From Patella vulgata (Eukaryota > Mollusca > Gastropoda > Patellidae): a DNA stretch of 64,000 bases. Location of the stretch: positions 68,407,459 to 68,471,458 of the forward strand of contig NC_065879.2 of the NCBI RefSeq assembly GCF_932274485.2. The letters run 5' to 3'. The notes beneath the pieces were generated by a model. That model saw only the letters and a list, made by a program, of their open reading frames with translations. It was not told the origin of the DNA and ran no database searches. The translations under genes and the position numbers were made by a program. Shown here in pieces: positions 22,722 to 37,602 of this stretch. How positions within the stretch are numbered: the stretch's first letter is position 1; the number at the start of each line of letters is the position of its first letter.

Positions 22722-22990
22722 TTTCCGGCGTAGTTCCCTCTTTCCATGATGCAGAATGGATGCCCTGGCAACGGACAACGTAGGCTACTTGTTCGGATGG
22801 GGCGGGAAATCGAGATCCCGTTTACACATTGGCGTGCACGTAAAAAACCTTTGCAGTTGAAATTCGAAATAAAAGTAAGCCGTGGTACTGCTGTCCGTGC
22901 AAAATTCCCCTCATTATAGCACATCGTATGGTGTATGCCTGTCTGCATTAGTTCAGTCATAGCAGTAGGACATTAAATCCCATTTCAATT
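22722..22990 (+). repeat. SINE-B copy, head missing
   Basis: ATTTTCCGGCGTAGTTCCC, GATGCAGAATGGATGCCCTGG, CGAGATCCCGTTTACACATTGG, GTTGAAATTCGAAATAAAAGTA and AGGACATTAAATCCCATTTC follow SINE-B order on the plus strand. Confidence 0.8.
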
Positions 22991-23820
22991 TTCAAAGAAG
23001 AGAAGAAAAAAAAGTGTAACAAATTTCCTTTCACTATCGACACTAAACATCGGGTAATATGAATTAAGTGAAAATTGATACGTATAAGCTCAATATAATT
23101 CATATATATTTCTGAAGGCATCTCGCCTTTTATCGGTGATTACGCGTAGCTAAAAATAGCTCTAAACACAGTACATATTGTTATGGATTGCTTATTTTTG
23201 TAGCAGTCTAAAGAGTTAATATTTGACGCTATCTTCATTGCTTACGACATCGTGAAAGTGTAAAACAAATTGTACCAACCAACGAAGGCCTCTCCCTATA
23301 CATTAAACCTTCTTTAAACATATCCGATAAGATGTCATGTTAATAAGTAATTTTAGCCTCAGTTCAATAATAACTAATAATATTTCTGCAGGTGTGTTTA
23401 TGAAATAAATAAAACCCTTAAATGTAGCCTATATAATACTTACATTGTGTTATTCAAATTTCGTATTGCTTTTTATGCTGTTTCTATTATAGTCTTGTAT
23501 CTGCAGACACGATCAATTTGTTGTTGTTTAATCCGGTCTAACTTGTTGATCGAGGTTTCATTACTTTTATCAAGACGTATATCGATTTCCATAGCCAAAT
23601 AAAGGCTGTAAGTCATTTAAAATGTGGGGTCACAAATGAATGAAGAATAATTATTCTTGGCTTATTGTGCTTTGAGTTTTGGTTGCAGTGTAATATTTTA
23701 GAACAGTGAAAATTAGCTACGTGATCATCCTAAATACGAGAAGTGTTATCAAGTATTCTAGAAAGTACCAGCAGAACCTGCTTCGTACAAGACACCCGTC
23801 ACTACGTGTCCACCCACTTT
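22991..23820. other. Non-coding region
   Basis: Contains at 23,246-23,281 a 36-base segment (starting GACATCGTGAAAG, ending TTGTACCAACCA) that is identical to part of the 19.2-kb tandem duplication. No gene recognised. Confidence 0.5.
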
Positions 23821-23821
23821 T

Positions 23822-24058
23822 TTGCTCTGGCTGCATGGGCTAATGAAAACGGGCATGCAGCATACGCTGTGCTATGACAGAAATTTTGCCCAAACAGCGG
23901 CGCAACGGCACACCAATGTGGGACCTCGGTTTTTCGTCCCATCCGATCGACTAGACAGCGGTCTTTACTAGGCCCTCTGTCGACCAACACCACTGATAAG
24001 GGGAATCCACGCCGGAAAATCCCGGCCAACACAAGGGCTCACTAAGCCACCGTGACGC
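23822..24058 (-). repeat. SINE-B copy, tail missing and body deleted
   Basis: GGGCTAATGAAAACGGGCATG, CAGCGGCGCAACGG, GGGACCTCGGTTTTTCGTCCC and CTAAGCCACCGTGAC (A-box complement) are present. A deletion joins the CGGCGCAACGGC word to CACCAATGTGGGACC. Confidence 0.75.
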
Positions 24059-24459
24059 TCTTAAACTGCCAGGAATAGCGACGTATTTGAGTTGATGTAT
24101 TTGTTTTCATCGTTCAGTTACATCGCAAATATTCTGTCTTGGTAGCTGAATGCCTTTCACCGTGGGCTTCAGATAATAGTTGCACAGGAATAATATAAAG
24201 GTTTGTAAGAGTTTTCACCGCCAATTATCATTTTTAAAAAAAGAAATAAATAAAAACACCCAAAAGTATAAATTGTTTCAATGGCATTTAGTTGAGCTGA
24301 AATAGACAGGTAACAATTCAGTGGAATTAGTGCTTATTAATAAGCAACGTTTCGATTAGGTTTCTCTAGGTCTTTATCAAGCTAAGATATGAATATAACA
24401 CAATATATCGAGACAATATTATACTTGGTCCCATCTAGATGGGTTCGATGAATGATGGT

Positions 24460-24615
24460 GGAACAGTTAACCTAAAAAGCCCGAAAAAATTTCGGGTTAC
24501 TGACGGCGGAGTCAGTAATTTTTGTTTACACTTTACCTGTCTGCCCGAAAGGCAGATAGCGCGAACGTTAGGGCTGGCCCTCCACTGCACCCCCCCCCCC
24601 TCCTCCCCATCGTGG
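24460..24615. repeat. C-rich repeat fragment
   Basis: AGCCCGAAAAAATTTCGGGTTAC, TTTACCTGTCTGCCCGAAAGG, GCGAACGTTAGGGC and a C tract at 24,591-24,600 match the family at 2,673-3,680. Confidence 0.6.
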
Positions 24616-24684
24616 CTCCTACGTCAATGGAACTTAGTGCTGACTAACCAGAAACATCCTTCGAATTGGCTTGAAGGAAACTTA

Positions 24685-25150
24685 AAGGACCTAAGTCCGT
24701 AACTCAAAATCCTCCAAAATCTTCGACATTGAAAACACGAATTATTGGTCAATTTAAATCAACATTGATGAGGTAAACTTACCGGGAAAAGATGAGCTTC
24801 TGATATCCGATATTTAAGATAAAATATTTTTTTTAACATTGGTACACGAATCGTGTACCATAATGCGCTTCAGCCCCAGTTGTATTGAGAGACTCGAGGG
24901 ACGAGGCTAGACACATTGCACCAAATCAAATGGAGTTATGTAGACTAGAATAACTAGACGCTAGAAATTTGCACTCGATTGAGATTGCTGACTTATTTTG
25001 CCGAACATAACTGATTTGAAATTGGAGTAAAAACGGAAACCATTAAATGTAAATCAGTTTATATACATTCATATGACAGTATTATATGCGTTGCGACCCA
25101 CTTTTGTGAATTTCTAGGTCCCAAATGTTAGCGATTTAGCTCCTGACGTA
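24685..25150 (+). repeat. MITE-C copy
   Basis: Matches 61,015-61,470 over its length: CTTCGACATTGAAAACACG, TTACCGGGAAAAGATG, ACGAATCGTGTACCATAATG, GACGAGGCTAGACA, AACTAGACGCTAGA and TTAGCGATTTAGCTCCT. The left end CTTAAAGGACCTAAGTCC and the right end TTAGCGATTTAGCTCC are imperfect inverted repeats. No reading frame, so non-autonomous. Confidence 0.65.
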
Positions 25151-25439
25151 ATAAAGTCTAGAGAAGCCTAGTCGAAATGTCGCTCATTACCGGTAATTGT
25201 ATTCCATATAATTGTGACCTGACCAAAAGTATAGAACTGTGATGATCGGAGCTATATAATATCTTTGTTGTTTTGTTTTTGTTTTTTCAATATGACTAAT
25301 ATGAGTCAAAAATAAGTAAAATCGACATTACACATTAAACGGACTCAGCAGTCAACATAGATTAGAAGAGTATTCTGATACAAAGCCAAGTCACGTCTAA
25401 CTTATTGTGTCGTTGAATTAAGTCGACCTCAAATTAGGA

Positions 25440-25537
25440 AGTGGGCGAAGCACAAACATTTGAAGGACCTACACGATTTCACAATTTCGTTCCGTGCGTC
25501 AAACCGCCATTGCGAAATTTGAAATAATTCTTACAAG
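25440..25537 (+). promoter_or_regulatory. PEF1 5' flank and probable promoter
   Basis: The sequence before the PEF1 start is richer in CpG than its surroundings (GTTCCGTGCGTC, AAACCGCCATTGCG) and ends AAGATGGCG across the initiation codon, a YY1-like context. There is no TATA box close by. The transcription start is not determinable here. Confidence 0.4.
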
Positions 25538-30696
<5,159 letters not shown>

Positions 30697-30756
30697 ATTC
30701 CATCTTATTTAAACAGGGGAGATAGTTTTCTACTGTAAAATACTTTTTATAAAAAA

Positions 30757-30762
30757 AATAAA
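30757..30762 (+). promoter_or_regulatory. Likely PEF1 polyadenylation signal
   Basis: AATAAA lies 61 bases after the PEF1 stop, followed by T-rich sequence. Longer 3' ends are possible, since further AATAAA hexamers follow and the 30.7-32.5 kb flank is free of SINEs. Confidence 0.5.
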
Positions 30763-32507
30763 TGATATATGTAGAATTTATTAGTTTCTATAAATAATGT
30801 TTTATTATAGCCTAGTTTCCATAGTTATAGTTGTTTAGTGTTTGAGACTGCTCTCATCAGGCAAAGCTTCCACTTTAGAACAAATGGCTGTACAGTAGAA
30901 ATGAAGAGAGACAGCTGGATATATTCAATAATTAAAAACACTTATAAGTACATGTACATGTAAAGTTTGAAATAATGTCGAAAAAGAATACAATTTGGTC
31001 ACATGCCGTGCTACAAGTAAAACAAATAAAGTAAGTCACGATTTGAAATTGAAATGATCTGCTGATGTAACTAAAATTGTTGTGTAGAGTGAAGTTTAGC
31101 CAGACTTGATGATGGGATTATTTTGTCATGTTCCCCAAAGAGTATTTACGTTTATTGATAAAGGAGTCATGTTGTCTTCAACACTAAAAAACTATATGGA
31201 TGCTAGCTTAAGAGTTCATAATGAATTCTTCTTTGAAATTCGATTTTAGCAAAATATATCAGCACAGCAGAGTCAAAAGGTCATTTTGAAACAATAACTG
31301 TTTTTTTAATGGCTTACTGTGACAAGTTTATTTTGTTAATTGATTACTAGTATTATTAAACAATTTTAAATAGGATTTATTATATTCACATTCTAATCAT
31401 TATACAAAAAGGGGCAGGGCTTCTTTAATTTACATAATTATCTACCAATGGCTATCACTTTGATATTTTGCCAACTGGAATTTTTGCTTTTTTCGTCACC
31501 AAGCTCTACAAACTAAGTAGACCCTAGTATTTATCATGTTTTATTACATGTAATGTATAATTTTTCAAAAATACTCTATATTCTGGTATGGAAATTAACA
31601 GGTGAATTTGTCAGCCAGTCAATTTTATTGCCGGTCAGTCTTGACTGGTAAATTAAACAGTATTAAGATCCTTATCCGTTACAAACTCAATCATACAATT
31701 TGGTATAATATGTTAAATATGGCATAATATGAATCTATATGCATTAATGAATGAAATACTGGAAATCAAGTAATTTATTTAAGTATCGTGAAATTATTTA
31801 AGCTTAAGGTGGTCAGAATAAATTTTTATACTATGTAGTTAATCTCTGTTGATTAATTTATTGGTTTGAGGAGGATCATCTTTAACATTACCAGTGACTT
31901 AAGGGGTAACATACTTCATAATTTCCTTAGTTACAGACCAGAGATGCTTGTATAAATAAAGGCCTCAATAGGTCAATTTAAAGCATTAATTGTTTGATAG
32001 TGTTAATTTCTACTTTTACAGTATATTTCTGTTGGCTATATAAATGTTATTGTTTTGTCTTCTTATTTTCTGATTTTCGACCTTTTTAATTTTCTTTATT
32101 TTGTACACTTTCATCTTGAGTTAAATGTTGGATTAATCTTAAAATCCATTTATTTCAAGGCACAATAACATTGTTTTTATAAGGAAAATATTTTAGTATA
32201 TTGTCTTAAACGCTATATTTAATCTTTATTCTGGCATGTTGAACCTTTATTCTGGAATGTTGGGGCTTTAAAATCGAAATCAATGAAATATACATATATA
32301 CAAATTTATAGGTAACAAATTACTACCAGTATTTTGTTAAAAATAATAATTATCTTCTATGTTCTTTTTTTTTGCTATGGTTCAAAATAATATTAAAAAT
32401 TTTCGCAGATGTATACTTTTTTTTATGTATAAGAATTTATATTTAATCTATGACTAAAAAATGTAATCAGTTACATGTGTCTTTAATAAAATTTGATTTA
32501 AAGGAGA
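30763..32507. other. PEF1 3' flank, AT-rich, no element recognised
   Basis: No reading frame or repeat was identified. The lack of SINEs compared with the rest of the window would fit a long 3' UTR, but nothing here proves transcription. Confidence 0.4.
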
Positions 32508-32509
32508 TA

Positions 32510-34049
32510 TACACTCTTCAAATAAAGTAGGGGATATTTAGAAACAATACAAAACTGCGGAAATGCACTGCTGTTTTTATTAGAGGTAACCAGTGTATGT
32601 TAATAACAGGCCAATTGCCTACACATGAACATAAACAGTTCATATTGGCGTCTTATCTGACAGACCCATTTCAATCGCAAAGAGAAACACTGTCAAAAGT
32701 GAAAATGAACGTTTTTGATTTTTGTCTTAATAATGAGTAATTGCTCAACCAATCCTCAGACATTCAGCAATTCGTCGTGGCATGTTCCTAATCAACCGTC
32801 CAATCATGATTTGGGGCAGTCTGACCCACTCCTCTTGCAGTGCCACGGCCAATTCTTGCAGTGTTGTCAGTTGACGTTGACGTCGACGAACACGTCTCCC
32901 GATCATGTCCCAGACATACTCTATAGGGGAAAGGTCAGAACTCATGGCTGTCCAAGGCATATGGACAATATGGTGACGCTGGAGGTAGTCATTCACAACA
33001 CGAGCGCGATGGGCACTGCATTATCATCTTATTCTTAAAGATGAAATGTCGACCTACACGTTGAGCAAAGGGCAGAACTATCGGTGCCAGGATGTGGTCA
33101 CGGTAGTACACACCAGTGACCCTTCCTTGAACAATGTGCAACTCATGGTGATTCCTCCCCACACCATAACAGACCCACGCCCGAATCTGATGCTGTCTGA
33201 CATTAACGTTAGCATGACGCTCATTTACACGCCTCCAAACACGAGCATGCCTATTGGTGAAATCCAGAGTAAATCTGGATTCTGGACTCATCTGAGAACA
33301 TTACACGCACCCATCGACGATTACCCCAATTTATACACTATTGATGCCTGTTTGCCATCTGCTGGCAAGTTAATGAAGACACAACATGCGGTAGTCGCAC
33401 ATGTAAATGGGCTGCATGTAGCCGATTTCTAATCGTTTGGGGTGTAACTCAAATTTCTGGTACAAGTTTACAGAAAGCTGATTGACCGTTTGTCCTCAAT
33501 TTCGCAGGACCTGTGTACGAATGTATGGATCCTGGGCTCGTGTAGTGGCTCTAGGACGACCTGAATGAGGTCTATCATCAACATTGTGTGTTTGTTGGTA
33601 CCGGTTCCACAGTCTGCTGATCACAGACTGTGACACATTAAGCATGTTGCAATTGGCTACTGCTCGCTGTGTAGAACCCATTTGAAGCATGCCAATGGTA
33701 TGTAGACGTTCATCATGTTGAAGACGTCTCATTGCAAATTAAACATAACACACTAAAGCAAAGATACGCTAAACAGTAAATCCTATGCAAGAACCGATAG
33801 GAAAGCAAATATGGATAGAATAAACCAGCATGTGGCAGTTTTCATCAACCCTTCCTTGAAGTGTCAAATTTGACAATGAACCCTTCCCACTGTGTATGGT
33901 GCTATTGCGTGTCGCATGCACAGCTCAGTGGTTCTGTTGGGGCGATAAGTTCTTCATCTGTGAACATACTCTAAAAAGCATGTCAAGTGTCCATGACACT
34001 TTATCATAGGTATTTGCATTTTAATATCCCCTACTTTTTTTTAAGAGTA
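32510..34049 (-). mobile_element. Degraded Tc1-like DNA transposon
   Basis: The inverted ends (TACACTCTTCAAATAAAGTA on the left; AAAAAAGTAGGGG on the right complement) lie between TA dinucleotides at 32,508 and 34,050. Minus-strand fragments encode the HTH start (MRRLQHDERLHTIGMLQMGS, QSVISRLWNRYQQ, SGRPRATTRAQD; 33,732-33,496), a middle part (MSPESRFTLDFTNRH, VTGVYYRDHIL; from 33,291) and a C-terminal part (SSDLSPIEYVWDMIGRR; from 32,996). The second catalytic Asp is lost (FKNKMIMQCPS where the sister copy has FQDDNARCH). Several stops and shifts mean it cannot encode transposase. Confidence 0.88.
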
Positions 34050-34154
34050 TATTAGGCGTTAACATGGGTGCATCTACAGTTAGCTACATTCTTTATTATT
34101 TGTTGATATACAAAATAATTTATTTTGGGACTGCTATAGTATCTTTCTTATTTC

Positions 34155-34328
34155 GGAGAGAAATAGAAAAAGATGGGTTTTAATGTCTGCCGACACAAGC
34201 TAATTTCAGAGAGAAATAGAAAAAGATGGGGTTTTGTCCACAGACACAAGCTAAGTCAATTTTATTTTCATTATTCAGTTGTGTGTAGGGGTCTTCAGCA
34301 GAAACCTAACCAGCGACTGCCAGGCAGG
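34155..34328 (-). repeat. SINE-A left piece, tail duplicated, split by an insertion
   Basis: The tail segment (GAGAAATAGAAAAAGATGGG...GACACAAGCTAA) occurs twice in tandem, about 48 bases apart. It is followed by GTGTAGGGGTCTTCAGCAG. The copy is interrupted at about 34,328 by the element ending at 35,516; the rest resumes at about 35,525. Confidence 0.6.
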
Positions 34329-35516
34329 ATACGCCCACATTTTGCAAGAGATGGATAGAGAACAAGCTTAAAACAAACGTGATTTTTTGTACAATCAGGG
34401 GCAATAATCCAGAAAGTTATGGTCTGAAATGCGCAAATATCAAAAGGGACCGAGATCTTTGGGATACAAAGATATGTTTTAAGTTTCCTCAGAATCGGAT
34501 AAAAATTGTGACCTCTAGAGGGTCGACAACCTTCGTATTGCATAGTTTTACACAATTTGCGTACAAAGAGAGCGGCCATTTTGTTGGGCAGTTTCATTTC
34601 GATTTTCCCGAAATTCAAATTCAACCTTCATTATGGTGGAATGGTGAAATATTTAAACGGTTTTTAAAATCGAAAAAAAAATTGTGATCTCTAGAGAATC
34701 CGCAAGCTAAAAATGCCATTTTTTGAACAATCAGGGGCCATAATCCAGGAAGTTAAGTTCGGGTATCCGCGATTATTCACACATTGTTTTTAAATCAGAT
34801 TTAAAACGCGATTTTTCGTACAATCAGGGGCCATAATTCAGGACGTTACGGTCCGATATGCACGAATATCTAAAGGAGTCGAGATCTTTGGGTTGTAAAC
34901 TTACATTTCAAGTTTCAACAAAATCGGATAAAAATTGTGACCTCTATAGGGTCCACAACCTTGATATACCATATTTTTACGCTATTTGAGAACGAAGGGC
35001 ACACATTTGTCTGTCAGTTTTGAGCTGATTTTCACGAAATTCGAACTGGGCCGTCCTTAGGGTGTAACGGTGATATAATAATACGGTTTTTCAAATCGGA
35101 TCAAAATTATGACCTCTATAGGGTCCACAAGCTAAAAACGTGATTTTTCGTACAATCAGGGGCCATAATTCAGGAAGTTACGGTCCGATATGCGCGAATA
35201 TCGAAAGGAACCAAGTTCTTTTGGTTATAAACTTACATTTCAAGTTTCATCAAAATTGGATTAAAATTGTGTCCACAAGCTAAAAACGTGATTTTTCGGA
35301 CAAACAGTGGCCATAATCCATGAAGTTTCGATCCGATACATGCCAATATCGAAAGCAACAGAGATCTTTTGGAGATAAACCTATATTTCAAGTTTCGGCA
35401 AAATCGGATAAGAATTGTGACCTGTAGAGTGTCCACAAACAAATTGTGGACGGATGGACATCCGGACGGACAGGGGCGACGAGACAATATACGTCCACAT
35501 GAAAATGTGGGCGTAT
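34329..35516. mobile_element. TIR-bounded element made of tandem repeats, about 1.2 kb
   Basis: The ends ATACGCCCACATTTT (34,329-34,343) and AAAATGTGGGCGTAT (35,502-35,516) are perfect 15-base inverted repeats. Inside are five imperfect units (starting about 34,379, 34,711, 34,809, 35,140 and 35,288). They share ACAATCAGGGGCCATAAT, AGGAAGTTACGGTCCGATATG, CAAGTTTC-CAAAATCGGAT and AAAATTGTGACCTCTA. Units 1 and 3 are long (about 330 bases) and the others are shortened. There is no transposase, so it is a non-autonomous element. The 102- and 109-codon frames are repeat artefacts. Confidence 0.75.
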
Positions 35517-35524
35517 AAAAATAA

Positions 35525-35705
35525 AACACGAGGTTGAACATGCAAAATGACTCAATGACAGACCTTATGATCTAAAGGGCATGTCTGAGACCATTCGCCC
35601 CACCCCTGCATGTATGGATCTTTAGCAGTTTATTTAAACTAGTGTCAAACTGAAGAAAATTCTTGAGGTTAGACTTTAGACAGTCAACCCTACTCCTTAT
35701 GTAGC
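35525..35705 (-). repeat. SINE-A right piece plus a second SINE-A remnant
   Basis: CACGAGGTTGAACATGCAA, GACTCAATGACAGACCTTATGAT and CCATTCGCCCCA complete the head side of the copy begun at 34,155. GGATCTTTAGCAG through CAACCCTACTCCTTATG (35,610-35,705) repeats body words and so belongs to another, older copy. Confidence 0.55.
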
Positions 35706-36000
35706 TTATAAATGACTGACAAGTGTATTTTAATGAAAATCGACATTTTTGGACCAGGAACTGTTTGTTTAAATTGTATTCATGGACTTCCTAGCACAAA
35801 AGTGGTGGCACTTGAAAAATTTGTAGACTAAATGGAGTGGAATATTCATGCATCCTTTTCTAGTTCAATCCCCATATAACAACTTTTAAACTATATTCTA
35901 TTTGAGAATTTTATTTGTTGTATTAATAAGTACAAATATTACCACAAAAACAGGTGGTATGATGTAATTGATTCTTTTAACAAAATATTCATTTCAAATA

Positions 36001-37526
36001 TACTATTCAAAAAAAGTAGGGGATATTTGATTTTGGGGGCATAATACTAAAATATGCAAATGACTACGAAAAAAGTCACTATAGAACCTAACAGAAGAAA
36101 CATTTCCAGTTACATGTGACGCCCAAACGCACCAATAGCTACCGCATGGAATGCAGGTGATGCTTGTGATCATCATGGGGGTCCAACCCAAGATTTGCAC
36201 GACTCTGACGTTGAATGTTACAGTCATTGTGGCATTGAATTCCAGGGTGGAAACATCAGTTTAATTGTTTTAGTGACCAGAAAACAAATTTTGATATGCG
36301 TCGGCTTACCCAAAATGAAGGTTACGTGCCCTTGGCATGCTACAGATCGGCACAACACAGGCGGTTGTGGCGCGGACGATGAATGTTTCTCAGTCTGTCA
36401 TAAGCAGGCTATGGTCCAGATACCGTGATACACAATCTGTACAGGACAGACCACGCTCAGGTCGACCAAGGGCGACACCTCAAGCCCAGGATCGATTTAT
36501 TCGTACCTTGGCCTTGAGAAATCGTGTCATCACAGCAAATCAGATCAGCGCTCGTCTTCAAACAGACACTGGTGTGAGAGTGAGTGGCCAGACGATTCGG
36601 AATTGACTGCATAGGGGTCACCTTCGCGCCCGACGTCCTCGCGTGATCCCTTCTTTGAGAGATCATCACATTCAGGCAAGACGTCGTTGGTGTAGGGATC
36701 GTCAACACTGGGATAATCGACGCTGGAGCAATGTGATGTTTTCAGATGAGTCAAGGTTCACTGTTGATTTTTTGGACAGACGTAGGAGGGTGTGGCGTCG
36801 TCGAAACGAGCGCTTCCAAGACGTTAACGTCATCAGACATGATCGATTTGGGGGTGGTTCTGTTATGGTGTGGGGAGGCATCACTGTTGCTGGAAGAACG
36901 GCTTTACATGTTGTTGCAGGGCGTGTTACAGGCCAGTACTACCGGGACAACATCTTGGCAGTCCATGTTGTGCCGTTTGCACGACGTCATGGCCGCCGTT
37001 TCATCTTCCAGGATGACAACGCAAGATGTCACTGGGCCAGGATCGTTACAGGTTACCTCCAACAACAGAACATCACCACATTACCTTGGCCAGCACTGAG
37101 TCCCGACCTCTCCCCCATCGAGCATGTCTGGGACATGCTTGGACAGGTTACGTCAACGTCAACAACGTCCTGCCAATGTCCAAGAACTTGCTGCTGCGTT
37201 GCAACAGGAATGGGACAATCTGGACCAAAATGACCTTAGACGTCTCATTAGGAGTATGCCACGTCGGACCAATGCTTGTTTGGCAAACAGGAGGATTTAC
37301 CCGTTACTGACTTGGTTGTGATGCTGTGGTAACTTTGCTGTTTGACCCCGGGTATCATTTTACCCTTATAATGGTCAGTCTGTGCCTTACTTAGTCTAAC
37401 GATTATTTGGAATAAATCGATGAATGTGAACTTCATTTCATTTTGTCATTTGTTTCTTCGTCAGTTTCATTAGGTGACTTTAATAACACTTAAAAATCAA
37501 ATATCCCCTACTTTTTTTGAATAGTA
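36001..37526 (+). mobile_element. Tc1-like DD34E transposon, nearly complete
   Basis: The inverted terminal repeats are perfect over 34 bases (each begins TACTATTCAAAAAAAGTAGG) and are flanked by TA target duplications at 35,999-36,000 and 37,527-37,528. The length is 1,526 bases, typical of Tc1/mariner. The single transposase gene is on the plus strand. It excises and reinserts the element at TA sites. The conserved TIRs suggest fairly recent mobility, but the gene is broken. Confidence 0.93.
36296..37321 (+). pseudogene. Tc1-like transposase, inactivated
   Basis: The frame starts MRRLTQNE at 36,296. It continues in another register from 36,337 as the paired HTH/homeodomain region (VARTMNVSQSVISRLWSRY), then SGRPRATPQAQDRF with the GRPR AT-hook-like motif. 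The catalytic core runs from 36,643 to about 37,140: FSDESRF (Asp 1), FQDDNARCH (Asp 2) and SPIEHVWD (Glu), with 34 residues between Asp 2 and Glu, so DD34E. GGGSVMVWGGI is the family's glycine-rich box. The tail (RLRQRQQRPANVQELAAALQ) continues in another frame to TAG near 37,321. Lesions: a shift near 36,325, TGA at 36,604 where Arg (CGA) is expected, and a shift near 37,135. All three catalytic residues survive. Confidence 0.9.
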
Positions 37527-37602
37527 TATAAATAACCCTTTTTGATGTCAACAATATTCATTTCAAATATAAATAACCCTTTCTGATGTCAACAATATTC
37601 AT
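37527..37602. repeat. Short tandem repeat, about 40-bp unit, two copies
   Basis: TATAAATAACCCTTT(T/C)TGATGTC and AACAATATTCAT occur twice. The left flank of the Tc1 element (ATATTCATTTCAAATA, ending 36,000) is the beginning of one more unit, so the transposon landed inside this small array. Confidence 0.8.

Noticed and set aside
32715-33432. Plus-strand frames of 107 and 128 codons
   Set aside because: They are antisense to the degraded Tc1-like transposase on the minus strand.
34295-35541. Frames of about 100 codons in the 34-35.5 kb element
   Set aside because: They fall in tandem repeat units, are not conserved between units and lack protein features.
36457-37310. Frames on both strands overlapping the Tc1 transposase (for example 36,457-36,708 and 37,026-37,310)
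   Set aside because: They are shadows of the transposase frame. Only the frames with the HTH and DDE motifs are meaningful.
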